Shown here piece after piece: positions 35,466-44,854 of a stretch of DNA of 64,000 bases; the first letter of the stretch is position 1; the number at the start of each line of letters is the position of its first letter. This stretch comes from Planotetraspora silvatica (lineage in GTDB: Bacteria > Actinomycetota > Actinomycetes > Streptosporangiales > Streptosporangiaceae). Position numbers and translations under genes: made by a program. The notes below the pieces were generated by a model, which worked only from the letters and a program-made list of their open reading frames with translations, searched no databases and was not told the DNA's origin. The stretch spans positions 44,206 to 108,205 of the forward strand of contig NZ_BOOQ01000050.1 of assembly GCF_016863315.1 (NCBI RefSeq), in the 5' to 3' direction.

Positions 35466-35984
35466 TCAGTTAGCGGCGTCCAGAGGGATTTCTGGTTCTG
35501 CCTTGGCTAGTCGGCGCGCGACGATCAGCATTCCGTCTACGGCCCTGCGGTCTCGGTCGCCGATGGCAACGCCGGTCGGCGTGACGTCCAGTCGTTCGAG
35601 AACGGCGGCTACGAATGAGGCCGAGCCCCGTCGATGCTCGAGGTCCAGTCGGAGGTAGGTCGTGAGTGAGGGTACGGCCTTCGCTCCCAGACCATGAAGG
35701 GCGACGGTCGCCAGAGGCGGCGCTGTCAGCGTCCCCAGCGAGGTCTCCAGGCTTTCCAGCAGCGCAGCCTCCAGGCGCTGGGTCCGACCAGACGCGAGCC
35801 AAGCGCCCATGACGCGCGGCCGCCAGTGCGAGGCCAGCAGCTCAGCGACTTCGTCGTCGGTCGTCCCTCGCGCCACTTCGCGCAGAGCGTCGAACGGGAC
35901 GCCATGCCTTACTGCATTCAGGCCCATCATCGCCAAGTAGAACGGCAAGACGCACCGCCGCTCCAGATCCGTCAATCCCGACAC
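35466..35984 (-). CDS. Conserved protein, DUF6000-like
   Basis: 172 residues, mostly helical: MSGLTDLERRCVLPFYLAMM, ALREVARGTTDDEVAELLASHWRPRVMGAWLASGR, and a C-terminal RRGSASFVAAVLERLDVTP, with LDLEHRRGSASF resembling the conserved end of DUF6000 proteins. No enzymatic motif is seen. DUF6000 members are common in actinomycetes and have no known function. The family call is tentative. Confidence 0.65.
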   Translation of the reverse strand: MSGLTDLERRCVLPFYLAMMGLNAVRHGVPFDALREVARGTTDDEVAELLASHWRPRVMGAWLASGRTQRLEAALLESLETSLGTLTAPPLATVALHGLGAKAVPSLTTYLRLDLEHRRGSASFVAAVLERLDVTPTGVAIGDRDRRAVDGMLIVARRLAKAEPEIPLDAAN

Positions 35985-36031
35985 AGCCGTAGGCTACGGC
36001 ACGCACCTCGCGGAGATCGTCGTACGTCGCA

Positions 36032-36056
36032 CGGCATGACCGCGCGACCAGCGGCA
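36032..36056 (+). repeat. Dispersed 25-bp repeat, copy 3 (diverged)
   Basis: CGGCATGACCGCGCGACCAG followed by CGGCA; about three mismatches to copy 1. It sits between the DUF6000-like gene start and the methyltransferase stop. Confidence 0.45.
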
Positions 36057-36073
36057 TGACAGGATGTTTCGCT

Positions 36074-36670
36074 CTAGGCCTGTCGACGGAGCCTGTACCA
36101 CTGCGGCGCTGTCTGCGTCAGCGGCCACCCCAGCCCCGTGGTGTCCGCGGGCTCGACCGAGAGCGTCTGCCAGCTCGGGAATGCGGCCTCGACGTCCGCC
36201 CTCGACACGCCACCTGCGACGGAACGCATCCTGGTTGGTCCGAAGGCGAGCATCAGCAGCGTCGCACCCGGGTCGGCAAGCGCAGAGACACCCCGCCCCT
36301 CGGCGAGACGCTGCTCGGAGTTCAGGCCCTGAAAGCAGCCGATGTCGAAGAAGAAGTCGAACGTGCCCAGGTCGGCCGGCGCGAGGTCCGTTACGTCGCC
36401 CACTACGAAGGTGGCGCCGGAGACACCCCTGCGGTTCGCCGCGTCGATCGCGCGCGGGATGTTGTCGATGCCCACGGCCTCCCAACCCCTCCTCGCGAGT
36501 TCGGGGGTGTACTGGCCACGGCCGCAGCCGAGATCGATCGCACGACCGAGCGGGCGCGACCGCTCTGGCTCCTCCCGGTCCAGCAGGGCCCCGATACTTG
36601 CCGCCGCGGCCCTTCCGTAACGCTCCCACGGAGTAAGCCCGAAGCGATATGCGAGGGCGTATCTCATCAT
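36074..36670 (-). CDS. Class I SAM-dependent methyltransferase
   Basis: 198 residues with the Rossmann methyltransferase signature: motif I AIDLGCGRGQYTPELARRG near residue 43, acidic motif II AVGIDNIPRAID, ATFVVGDVTDL, and motif IV FDFFFDIGCFQGL. The methyl acceptor is unknown. The ATG at 36670 has GGGAGG 8 nt upstream. It is a stand-alone gene. Confidence 0.88.
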   Translation of the reverse strand: MMRYALAYRFGLTPWERYGRAAAASIGALLDREEPERSRPLGRAIDLGCGRGQYTPELARRGWEAVGIDNIPRAIDAANRRGVSGATFVVGDVTDLAPADLGTFDFFFDIGCFQGLNSEQRLAEGRGVSALADPGATLLMLAFGPTRMRSVAGGVSRADVEAAFPSWQTLSVEPADTTGLGWPLTQTAPQWYRLRRQA

Positions 36671-36843
36671 CGCGGTGACCTCCCGGCACAAATCGATACG
36701 TCTCTTCTCGACGACGCGAGGTGCCGTTTCATCACAGCACTGAACGGAACCGCCGACTGCCGCTCATCGGCATGTCAGTGTGTGCCGGTTCGGCTGAGAC
36801 TGAACCTGTTGACTTGGAACGGGCGGCTCATCGTTCCCAGCCG

Positions 36844-37725
36844 TCAGGGCCTGAGGTTGCGGTGGAGGAAGTCGGCGGTCGCCTGAGCGGCTCGGGTGAC
36901 GTGCGGTTTCACGTCATAGAGGTCGATATGCTGGTCGGCGTCCAGCCAAAGGATCTCCTTGTCTCCGGGCTTGCGTTCGTAGAGCTCCCGAGCCAGCTCC
37001 GGCGAGCAGTAGGCGTCGGTCTTTCCGTGGACAATCAATAGCGGGGTGGCGGCCAGGAGATCAGCCGCGCTGAGGGCGTCGAAGGTCATCAGGGAGTGGA
37101 GCGATCCTCTGGTGACTTCGTCGCGCCAGTACGGCGACGCGGACCGGGCGGTGCCGTAGTAGGCATACGGTTCATCGCCTGCCATCGCGGCCTCGCCGCC
37201 GTCGGGCGCCACGGCGGGCACGTACTCGTCGTACCGGTCCAGGAAGCCGCCGAGCGCGGACCGATAGGCGTCAATGCCCATGGTCTGGGTGATCTGAGCC
37301 GGGCTGTTGTAGGCACCCGCTATTCCGGCCACCGCCTTCACGCGGGAATCCGTGGCGGCGGCCCGCACCGCATAGCCCCCGCCGAGGCAGACGCCGACCA
37401 CACCGATCCGAGCCGGGTCTACCTCGGGCCGGCCGGCCAGCACGCCGACCGCGGCCCTCAGGTCAGCCAGTTTTCCCTGACTGTCCTCATGCTGGCGGCG
37501 TCCGCCGCTTTCCCCGAAGCCCCGGTGGTCAAAGGCGAGCGTGACGAGCCCAGCCTGAGCGAGTACCTCGGCGTAGGTGCCGACCACTTGCTCTTTCACC
37601 CCGGTGAAGGGGCCGGTGAGTGCCACGGCAGGCTGCGGACCGTCCGCGTCCGGAACCCGGAGCTCGCCCACCAACTCCACACCTTCGCTGCCGAAGGTGA
37701 TCCGCTCAGTTTTGACAGTGGTCAT
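36844..37725 (-). CDS. Dienelactone-hydrolase-like alpha/beta hydrolase (Cys nucleophile)
   Basis: 293 residues. The oxyanion strand (ALTGPFTGVKEQVVGTYAEVLA), FDHRGFGESGG, and the nucleophile elbow GVVGVCLGGGY near residue 110 has Cys instead of Ser, as in dienelactone hydrolases. The acid and His are in IVHGKTDAYCSPE and LDADQHIDLYD. It could hydrolyse lactones or esters. The ATG at 37725 has GGGAGGG immediately upstream. It is followed by, but separate from, the MBL-fold gene. Confidence 0.82.
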   Translation of the reverse strand: MTTVKTERITFGSEGVELVGELRVPDADGPQPAVALTGPFTGVKEQVVGTYAEVLAQAGLVTLAFDHRGFGESGGRRQHEDSQGKLADLRAAVGVLAGRPEVDPARIGVVGVCLGGGYAVRAAATDSRVKAVAGIAGAYNSPAQITQTMGIDAYRSALGGFLDRYDEYVPAVAPDGGEAAMAGDEPYAYYGTARSASPYWRDEVTRGSLHSLMTFDALSAADLLAATPLLIVHGKTDAYCSPELARELYERKPGDKEILWLDADQHIDLYDVKPHVTRAAQATADFLHRNLRP

Positions 37726-37761
37726 GAGCCCTCCCAGGCGCCGAGATCCCAACCTTCGTGA

Positions 37762-38583
37762 TCACGCGGCGAGTTCGGCGGCAACGGCGTCCGCGCCCAG
37801 GCCGACCAGCCAGCCCAGGGGCGCATCAGGCAGGAAGCGGGTCATGGTCTGCGTCAGCTCCAGCTTCTGCGTGTCGCTCAGATTCGGCGCACCGGCGGCC
37901 AAGTGCCCCACCGCCTCTCGGTACATCAGCAGGTACTGGCGCTGCCGGGTCAGCAGGCCGGTGTCGCCGGGCGCGCCGTGGCCCGGATACAGCGGCACCT
38001 CGGCCAGCTCGTCCACCAGCCGGTCGAGCACACTCAGCCACGCGCCCGAATGCCCGTCCACCGTGTAGGAGTGCACGCCGTCGAAGGCCAGGTCACCGAT
38101 GAAGGCATTCCGCTTCTCGCCGGCCTCGACGAGGAGATAGGAGTCGGCGTGACTTTCAGCGGCCCCGAGGTCGTGCACCTGAATCCGCAGCCCGGCGACG
38201 TCCACGGTGCCGCCACCGTCCAGCGGCCGGTCCGGCACCCGGAACCGGTCCGGCCACTCCTCGCCGTAGGTGGGCTGCCACTGCTCCCGCTTGGCGACCG
38301 CAGTCTGCTCGATCGTCTTGGCGACCAACGCCGTCGCATAGACCGGCACGTCGTCGCCGACCACGTATGGCAGCCCGTTGAAGTGATCCGGGTGGGGATG
38401 CGTCACGAACGCCGCAACCAGCGGCTTGCGCAACGCCGCGAGCCGCGCGGCCAGCGCCCTGGCGTCGGACACCAGCAGTCCGGCATCGACGAGCACCACG
38501 CCGTCCACCGTCTCCAGCAGGTAACTGTTGACGAAGATCCCGGGCTCCGCGGCCGTGTACGTGTGGACCTTAAGCTCTGTCAT
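37762..38583 (-). CDS. MBL-fold metallo-hydrolase
   Basis: 273 residues of the metallo-beta-lactamase fold: VVLVDAGLLVSDARALAARL, zinc motif THPHPDHFNG near residue 78, second-sphere HDLGAAESHADSY, the metal Asp in AFIGDLAFDG and His in LYPGHGAPGD. The substrate is unknown. The divergent HxlR gene at 38660 probably regulates it. A TAGTGT box (minus strand, 38591-38596) lies 7 nt before the ATG, so the mRNA is probably leaderless. Confidence 0.9.
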   Translation of the reverse strand: MTELKVHTYTAAEPGIFVNSYLLETVDGVVLVDAGLLVSDARALAARLAALRKPLVAAFVTHPHPDHFNGLPYVVGDDVPVYATALVAKTIEQTAVAKREQWQPTYGEEWPDRFRVPDRPLDGGGTVDVAGLRIQVHDLGAAESHADSYLLVEAGEKRNAFIGDLAFDGVHSYTVDGHSGAWLSVLDRLVDELAEVPLYPGHGAPGDTGLLTRQRQYLLMYREAVGHLAAGAPNLSDTQKLELTQTMTRFLPDAPLGWLVGLGADAVAAELAA

Positions 38584-38623
38584 GACCGAGACACTAGGCG
38601 CCCTGATCTTGAACCGGCCAGAA

Positions 38624-38639
38624 GGCACTTTGAGGTGCC
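38624..38639. promoter_or_regulatory. Operator candidate between MBL and HxlR genes
   Basis: GGCAC-TTTGAG-GTGCC, perfect 5-bp arms, lies in the 76-nt divergent promoter region. It is a plausible HxlR-binding site because these regulators bind short palindromes of the GGYAC...GTRCC type. Confidence 0.45.
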
Positions 38640-38659
38640 CCTCCACACGGGAGAACCCC

Positions 38660-38986
38660 ATGGCACTGGTGATACCCGACGTCCTGGAAGAAAGCTGCAC
38701 GACCCGGCAGGCGCTGGAGCGGCTGGCCGCCAAGTGGCGCGTCCTGCTGATCTACGCACTACTCGCGGGACCACAGCGGCACGCCGAACTGCGCCGCAGG
38801 CTACCTGGCATCACTCAAAAGGTCCTGACCGAGACCCTGCGGAACATGGAAAGCGACGGGCTGGTCGAACGGCGGGTGCTCAAGGAAACCGCCCCACAGC
38901 ATGTGGAGTACGCCCTGACCACACTCGGCAAAACCCTGCGGGAGCCGCTGTCTGCCATCTGCGCCTGGGCGGCGGAGCACGGCTAG
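38660..38986 (+). CDS. HxlR family transcriptional regulator
   Basis: 108 residues, a MarR-like winged helix: CTTRQALERLAAKWRVLLIYALLAGPQRHAELRRRLPGITQKVLTETLRNMESDGLVERRV. The N-terminal Cys (ESCTTRQ) at about residue 12 is the redox-type Cys seen in many HxlR members. It is divergent from the MBL-fold gene. The ATG at 38660 has GGGAGA upstream. Confidence 0.93.
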   Translation: MALVIPDVLEESCTTRQALERLAAKWRVLLIYALLAGPQRHAELRRRLPGITQKVLTETLRNMESDGLVERRVLKETAPQHVEYALTTLGKTLREPLSAICAWAAEHG

Positions 38987-39032
38987 CGATGCCTCACGCA
39001 ACAGCGGCATCCGCTCATCGGCTACTTGTTAA

Positions 39033-39164
39033 CTGGCGGCACGACCTCAGCCCGGCCAGGTCGTCGGCCTGCAGGCGATGCGGTGCTTCCGCGGCGACAG
39101 CGAGTTGATGCACCGCGTCTACCCGGTGATCCGGGCCGGCCTGGCCGCGCCGGACCCGGCATGA
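39033..39164 (+). pseudogene. 3' remnant of an unrecognised gene
   Basis: An open stretch of 43 codons (GQVVGLQAMRCFRGDSELM, HRVYPVIRAGLAAPDPA) ends in a TGA that overlaps the ATG of the next gene (ATGA), as coupled operons do. It has no start and follows a stop at 39030. It resembles the end of a protein but I cannot name the family. Confidence 0.4.
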
Positions 39165-39583
39165 CCTGGCTCAACGAGACCATCCGCGGTCGGCACATCA
39201 GTCTGACCACCTTCCGCGAGAACGGCCAGGCCGTCCCCACCCCGGTCGGGTTCGTCGTCGACGGCGACGAATTGTTCGTGCTGACGGCACGGGACAGCGG
39301 AAAGGTCAGACGACTCCGTGACAACCCGTCCGTTGTGGTCGCACCGTGCGACGGCAGGGGGCGCATCGCCGAGGGCGCACCAGGCACGAACGGCACGGCC
39401 CGGCTTCTGGATGAGACGGAGACGGCCCGAGTGCGACGGCTCATGTCGCGCAGGTATCCCGCGGCCCGGTTGGTGTTCTGGTGGAACCGGTTCCGCGGTG
39501 ACCGTGACCGTTGGATCGGGATCGAGGTGACGCCCTCCACGATCGCCCTGGTCGCCGATCTCGCCAAGGGGCATCGCCGGTAG
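39161..39583 (+). CDS. PPOX class F420-dependent oxidoreductase
   Basis: 140 residues of the split-barrel FMN/F420-binding family: ISLTTFRENGQAVPTPVGFVV, ELFVLTARDSGKVRRLRDNPSVVVAPCDGRG, and RYPAARLVFWWNRFRGDRDRWIGIEVTP. Homologues in mycobacteria bind F420. The ATG at 39161 overlaps a remnant's stop; the ribosome-binding signal is weak, which suggests it was once translated by coupling. Confidence 0.85.
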   Translation: MTWLNETIRGRHISLTTFRENGQAVPTPVGFVVDGDELFVLTARDSGKVRRLRDNPSVVVAPCDGRGRIAEGAPGTNGTARLLDETETARVRRLMSRRYPAARLVFWWNRFRGDRDRWIGIEVTPSTIALVADLAKGHRR

Positions 39584-39692
39584 AACCGGCCGAGCGAGGT
39601 CGAGGACGCGATTTTCGTCCCCACGGACCTCCGGGCAACCGGTGAAACCCGGTCGAGGGTGCCGTGAAACCGGCGCCGCGGAGAGTGGAGCC

Positions 39693-40718
39693 ATGAGCAT
39701 CACAGAACTCGGACGTACCGGGGGCGGCCCGGCCCCCAACGAGAGCACCGATCTGGCCGTACGTGCGGAAGGGCTGATGAAGACGTTCGGCGAGCACCGT
39801 GCCGTCGACGGGATCGACCTACACGTACGCCCCGGCGAGATCTTCGGCGTCCTCGGCCCGAACGGCGCCGGCAAGACCACCACGCTACGGATGCTGGCCA
39901 CCCTCTTGAAGATCGACGCAGGCCGTGCCGAGATCTTCGGGGTCGACGTGGCCGGCAACCCGCACGTGATCCGCCAGCTGGTCGGCGTCACCGGACAGTA
40001 CGCATCGGTCGACGAGAACCTGACCGCCCGCGAGAACCTCTGGCTTTTCAGTCGCCTGCAGGGCATCGCCGCGCCGCGCGCCCGGCGCATCGCCACCGAG
40101 CTGTTGGCCCAGTTCGGCCTGGAGGAAGCCGCCGGCAAACCGATCGCGCAGTTCTCCGGCGGCATGCGCCGCCGCCTCGACCTGGCGGCCAGCCTGATCA
40201 CCAGGCCGCCGCTGATCTTCCTCGACGAGCCGACCACCGGTCTCGATCCGCGCACGCGCGGCCAGATGTGGGACACCATCCGCGGTCTGGTCGCCGACGG
40301 CTGCACGGTGCTGCTGACCACGCAATACCTGGACGAGGCCGACCAACTCGCCGATCGCGTCGCCGTCATCGACCACGGCCGCAAAGTCGCCGAGGGCACC
40401 CCCGACGAGTTGAAGACCGCGGTCGGCAACTCGGCCCTCCAGTTGCGACTCGCCGACCCGGGCGAGGGGTCCGCCGCCGTGGAGGTCGTGCGGCGCGTCC
40501 TCGGCTCAGACCCGATCCTCAGCCCGGAGCAGGGCCGCCTCAACGTCGCCCTCGACCAGGCCGACCTGGCCGCGGACGTACTGATCGCGCTTCGCGCCGC
40601 CGGGGTGTCGATCTCCTCGGTGAGCGTGGCCAAGCCCAGCCTGGACGAGGTGTTCCTCGCCCTCACCGGCCACGAGACGGACGGCGACGACGAGACCGGC
40701 ACGGAGGAGAACCGATGA
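39693..40718 (+). CDS. ABC transporter ATP-binding protein (daunorubicin-resistance type)
   Basis: 341 residues. Walker A LGPNGAGKTTTLR, Q-loop TGQYASVDENLTARENL, signature QFSGGMRRRLDLA, Walker B PPLIFLDEPTTGLDPRTR and a H-loop substitute (TQYLDEADQLADR), followed by a C-terminal DrrA-type domain. With the permease at 40715 it forms a DrrAB-like exporter of hydrophobic drugs. The ATG at 39693 has GGAGAGTGGAG upstream; the stop overlaps the permease start (ATGA). Confidence 0.92.
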   Translation: MSITELGRTGGGPAPNESTDLAVRAEGLMKTFGEHRAVDGIDLHVRPGEIFGVLGPNGAGKTTTLRMLATLLKIDAGRAEIFGVDVAGNPHVIRQLVGVTGQYASVDENLTARENLWLFSRLQGIAAPRARRIATELLAQFGLEEAAGKPIAQFSGGMRRRLDLAASLITRPPLIFLDEPTTGLDPRTRGQMWDTIRGLVADGCTVLLTTQYLDEADQLADRVAVIDHGRKVAEGTPDELKTAVGNSALQLRLADPGEGSAAVEVVRRVLGSDPILSPEQGRLNVALDQADLAADVLIALRAAGVSISSVSVAKPSLDEVFLALTGHETDGDDETGTEENR

Positions 40719-41551
40719 GCACCCTGATCGCACCTGCCCGCGAAGTGGTCACGGCCGCCGACCGCGTGGCCGCCGCCCGGCGGCACGTCTCCATGGCGGA
40801 GACGCTCGCCCAGACGATGATGATGGCGTGGCGGGCGCTCAAGAAGATGCGCCGCAACCCGGAGCAGTTCTTCGATGTGGCGCTGCAGCCGATCCTGTTC
40901 ACCGCGATGTTCGCCTTCATCTTCGGCGGCGCCATCGCCGGCGACGTGCAGAGCTACCTCCCCCTGATGATCCCCGGCATCCTCGCCCAGACCGTGCTGA
41001 CGACGTGCATGGCCACGGGCACGCAACTCCGCGAGGACATGGAGAAGGGCGTCTTCGACCGGTTCAAGTCGTTGCCGATCGCCCGGATCGCGCCACTCGC
41101 CGGCCCGATGGTGGCCGACCTGCTGCGCTATACGATCGCGGCCACGCTGACCTTCGGCATGGGTCTGGTGATGGGCTACCGTCCGGGCGGCGGAGCGGGC
41201 GGCGTGCTCGCCGCGATCCTGCTGGCGATCTTCACGGGCTGGTCGCTGGCGTGGGTCTTCACCTGGGTCGGCACGATCGCCCGGAGCGCCCAGGCCGTGC
41301 AGGGCATCTCCATGATGATCTTGTTCCCTTTGACGTTCCTGTCGAACGCGTTCGTCCCCGTCGACACCCTGCCCGGCTGGCTGGCCGCGTTCGTACGGAT
41401 CAACCCGGTCTCACATCTGGTCACGGCCGCCCGCGACCTCGCCAACCACGCCGTCGTCAGCGGAGAGGTGGCCTGGACGATCCTGGCGTGCCTGATCGTC
41501 ATGGCGATCTTCGCGCCGCTGTCGGTACGCAGCTACAAACGGCACATGTGA
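40715..41551 (+). CDS. ABC-2 type permease (DrrB-like)
   Basis: 278 residues with about six membrane helices: FTAMFAFIFGGAIAGDV, YLPLMIPGILAQTVLTTCMA, the REDMEKGVFDRFKSLPIAR motif, LTFGMGLVMGYRPGG and GWSLAWVFTWVGTIA, ending APLSVRSYKRHM. Partner of the ATPase just upstream. The last 141 nt (41411-41551) overlap the coding region of the large BTAD regulator on the other strand. Confidence 0.92.
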   Translation: MSTLIAPAREVVTAADRVAAARRHVSMAETLAQTMMMAWRALKKMRRNPEQFFDVALQPILFTAMFAFIFGGAIAGDVQSYLPLMIPGILAQTVLTTCMATGTQLREDMEKGVFDRFKSLPIARIAPLAGPMVADLLRYTIAATLTFGMGLVMGYRPGGGAGGVLAAILLAIFTGWSLAWVFTWVGTIARSAQAVQGISMMILFPLTFLSNAFVPVDTLPGWLAAFVRINPVSHLVTAARDLANHAVVSGEVAWTILACLIVMAIFAPLSVRSYKRHM

Positions 41552-44500
41552 CCTCCGTCCGGCACGGCCGGAGACCTGCTCGACGAGACTCCGTGCCTCG
41601 TCGAGCACGTCGGAGCCGCGTCGATCGCCGTAGTGGGCCCGCACGGCGGCGATCAACCCGGGCGCGGCCCGCTCCGCGTACGGTTCGATCCGCTCGAAGG
41701 TCATGCTGGGCATGAGGCTGTTGTACGCGAACCGCTCGGCGAGCACCAGCAACCCGATCGAGTCGCCGGGGGCCATGGCTCCGCGCAACAACCCCCAGGC
41801 GCCGAGGGCGAAGAGCATCGAGCCGCACAGCGGGTAGTCGAGGACGGGGTTCTTCACGGCCAGCAGGTCGTAGCCCCGGACGGCGGAGAACAGCTCCTCG
41901 CCGTACCGGACGTCTTCCGGCGGGGCGTGGTACGCGTACGCCGTCAGGGTGACCGACACCGCGACGAGCGACCACGGCGTGAACTCCGCGCTCGGCATCC
42001 CGGGCAGGCGCAGATCGCGGGCCCGCTGGACGGCCAGGCGGTATTCCGCGAGCGCGGCGGCCGTCTCGCCGCGGGCGAGGGCGAGCTCGGCCGCGCACAA
42101 CGAGACGATCGCCACCCCGCCGAGCACTGCCTCATTGTCGTTGATCCGGGTGATCTCGGCGAGCTCGGCCTCCGCGGTGTCGAGATCGCCGTCGGCGAGC
42201 GCGGAGGTCAGCAGCAGCGCGCGTAGCTGGGTCTCGTCTTCGGCGGCGCCGAGCCGGCTCAGCACCGGGATGGCGGTCCGCGCGTGTCCGACCGCCCGCC
42301 GGCGGTCGCCGAGCTGCATGACCAGGTGGGCCAGCACGGCGCGCATGATCGCGGCGAACCACGGGCCCTCGTCCTCTCGGAGCATCGACAGGGTCCGCTC
42401 AGCGGCCTCGATCGCCCCGGTCACGTCACCCGCGTTCTCCAAGACGTGGACGTTCATCTGCGTCGCCGCCAAGGCGACGTCACGGTCGGTGCTCCGGCAC
42501 AACTGCTCCAGCCGGCGATGCATCTCGGCACCGTCGGCCGCGTCGCACGCGAGCAGCACCGCGGCCATCGCCGTCACGCGGGAATCCGTCGTGCCGCTGG
42601 TGGGCAGCGCACGGAGGAGATCGCGCAACGGATCGCCGCGGCGATCGGTGACGATCGCGATGTTCATGAGCGTGATCAGCACGGCGGCCCTGGTCACCTC
42701 GACAAGGGACGGCGGCGGCACCCAACCGGTGATCACCTGGCTGATCGCGTCCCAGTGAACGAGGATCCGGAAGTGGTCGCCACGGATCGACCACAGCGCG
42801 CCGAGGCCGGCCAGCAACTGGACCGTGGCAACGGGATCGGACTCGCCGAGAGCCTGCCGCAGCAGATCGGCGAGGTTGCCCTCCTCGGCGCGCAACGCGT
42901 CGACCGCCGCGAACTGTGCCAGGCTGAAGATCTGGGAGGCGTGTTCGAGGGCGTACGCCGTCGCCCAGTCCCGCTGCGCCGTCCGAGCGAGCGCCTCCTC
43001 GCCGGCCTCCTTCAACCGCATCCGCCCGAACTCCCTGACGGTCTCCAGCATCCGGTAGCGGAGGCCGTACGCCGTCTCGCGGACGCTCAGCATCGACTGC
43101 TCGGTCAGCGCGTCCACGACGTGCAGGGCGTCCGGGCCGAGTACGTGCTCGGCCACGGCCAGCGTGAAACCATCACCGAACAGCGACAACCACCGCGATG
43201 CCTGCCGTTCCGGCTCATCCAGCAGATTCCACGACCAGTCGATGACCGCGAGCAGCGTCTGGTGCCGGTCGGGGGCCGTACGGTTCCCGCCGCGCAGCAG
43301 GGCGAACCGGTCCGGAAGGCGCAGCGCGATCTCCTCCACCGACATCACCCGCACCTTGGCCGCGGCCAGCTCGATCGCGAGCGGCAGCCCGTCGAGGCGG
43401 GCGACGACCTCCTCGACCACTCGCACGTCGATCCGCGCACCCGGGCGGGCGGCCGTGGCGCGCTGGCGGAACAACTCCACCGCGTCGCCTGTGGGCAGCT
43501 CACCGAGCAGGTAGACGCGTTCGGCGGGGATCGACAAGGGGGCGCGCGAGGTGATGAGCACCCGCAGGTCGCGGGTCGTCACGGATAAGAACGCCACCAG
43601 GTCGGCGACGGCCTCGATCACATGCTCGCAGTTGTCCAGGATCAGCAGTGCCGGAGCCTGGTCGAGATGCTGGGCGATCCGGGCGCGAACGTCGGAACGC
43701 TGCTCGGCGGTCAGGGCACGACGCCCGCTGACCGAGTCCCGAACCCCGAGCGCCGAGCCCACCTCGCCCACCACGCCCTCCGCCGAGGAGACGCCGACAA
43801 GCTCGACGAAGTGAGCGATGGGCTGCACGGCGTTCCTGCCGACGACATGAGCCAGCCGCGTCTTGCCCAGCCCGCCGGGGCCGATGATGGAGACCACCCG
43901 GTTGGTCCGCAACAGGGCGTGCACCGCACGGATGTCGCCGTCGCGGCCGAGAAGCGAGGAACCGTCGAACAGGATGCCCTCGCGCACCGGCCGATCCGCG
44001 GCGAGGAGTTCGGCGTACACGCGGGCGAGCTCAGGCCCTGGTTCGGCGCCGAGTCGCGCGACCAGGCCCGCGCGATACCGCTCGTAGCGCTCCAGAGCGG
44101 CGGCGGCGCCTCGTACGGCGGCCTCGCTGCGCAGCAGGCAGGCGAGCAACTCCTCGTCGTACGGCCGATCGGCCGCGGCCTCCTCCAGCAACGGCAGCGC
44201 TCCCTCATGGGCGCCGCTCCGGCCCCGCGCGATCGCCGCCACGCGTCGCGCCTCGGCCACCCACTCCGCGGCGACGCCTCTCAGTTCGGCGAGTGGGCCC
44301 GTGCCGCCGTCCAAGCCGCCGGACACGAGATCCATGGCCTCCTCGGCGCGGCGACGCGCGAGCGCCACGTCGTCTTCGCCGACCGCGGCCCGTGCCTGCT
44401 CCACCAGCGCGCCGAGCAGCAGAACGTCCACCTGATCGGCGGGCAGCCCCAGCCGGTACCCACGCGGGATCCGCACCACGATGTCGGCGCAGGTCGCCGC

Positions 44501-44704
44501 CCTGGTCCGCGAGACGACCACCTGTAGCGCCTTCGTCGGGTTGGCCGGCGCCTCGTCGGGCCACAACTCCTCGACCAGGCGCTCGTCACTGAGCCCCGTA
44601 CGCCCGTGTACGGCGAGCACGGCCAGCAGGGTTTGAGCGCGGTCGCCGACCACACGCACGCCCTGCCAGCGGACGCCGTCGAGCAGGACCAGTGCGGGGG
44701 ACAT
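41411..44704 (-). CDS. BTAD-domain AfsR/SARP-like transcriptional regulator
   Basis: 1097 residues. An OmpR-type winged helix (residues about 1-90), BTAD (95-240), an NB-ARC ATPase (Walker A IGPGGLGKTRLAHVV near 273, Walker B ALLILDNCEHV) and a TPR-like C-terminal half. Such proteins control secondary metabolism or local operons by ATP-dependent switching. The C-terminal 46 codons (RSHVPFVAAYRQRRED to the end) are the antisense of the permease gene and look unlike a conserved domain, so the original stop was probably lost. The start is ATG at 44704, with a short GAAGGT site and a TAAGCT box. Confidence 0.88.
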   Translation of the reverse strand: MSPALVLLDGVRWQGVRVVGDRAQTLLAVLAVHGRTGLSDERLVEELWPDEAPANPTKALQVVVSRTRAATCADIVVRIPRGYRLGLPADQVDVLLLGALVEQARAAVGEDDVALARRRAEEAMDLVSGGLDGGTGPLAELRGVAAEWVAEARRVAAIARGRSGAHEGALPLLEEAAADRPYDEELLACLLRSEAAVRGAAAALERYERYRAGLVARLGAEPGPELARVYAELLAADRPVREGILFDGSSLLGRDGDIRAVHALLRTNRVVSIIGPGGLGKTRLAHVVGRNAVQPIAHFVELVGVSSAEGVVGEVGSALGVRDSVSGRRALTAEQRSDVRARIAQHLDQAPALLILDNCEHVIEAVADLVAFLSVTTRDLRVLITSRAPLSIPAERVYLLGELPTGDAVELFRQRATAARPGARIDVRVVEEVVARLDGLPLAIELAAAKVRVMSVEEIALRLPDRFALLRGGNRTAPDRHQTLLAVIDWSWNLLDEPERQASRWLSLFGDGFTLAVAEHVLGPDALHVVDALTEQSMLSVRETAYGLRYRMLETVREFGRMRLKEAGEEALARTAQRDWATAYALEHASQIFSLAQFAAVDALRAEEGNLADLLRQALGESDPVATVQLLAGLGALWSIRGDHFRILVHWDAISQVITGWVPPPSLVEVTRAAVLITLMNIAIVTDRRGDPLRDLLRALPTSGTTDSRVTAMAAVLLACDAADGAEMHRRLEQLCRSTDRDVALAATQMNVHVLENAGDVTGAIEAAERTLSMLREDEGPWFAAIMRAVLAHLVMQLGDRRRAVGHARTAIPVLSRLGAAEDETQLRALLLTSALADGDLDTAEAELAEITRINDNEAVLGGVAIVSLCAAELALARGETAAALAEYRLAVQRARDLRLPGMPSAEFTPWSLVAVSVTLTAYAYHAPPEDVRYGEELFSAVRGYDLLAVKNPVLDYPLCGSMLFALGAWGLLRGAMAPGDSIGLLVLAERFAYNSLMPSMTFERIEPYAERAAPGLIAAVRAHYGDRRGSDVLDEARSLVEQVSGRAGRRSHVPFVAAYRQRREDRHDDQARQDRPGHLSADDGVVGEVAGGRDQM

Positions 44705-44854
44705 ACCTTCAGCTTACGGACGAGTGACGTTTGAGGAGCATGACCGCGTGCGTCTCGACGAGCGAATCGGATGATCGAGGCAACCGGGGTATTCGTCACC
44801 GAGGATCCAGGAGGGGTCGGTGTGACGGCGTCTCGCCGCGCTGATGGTCGGCGT

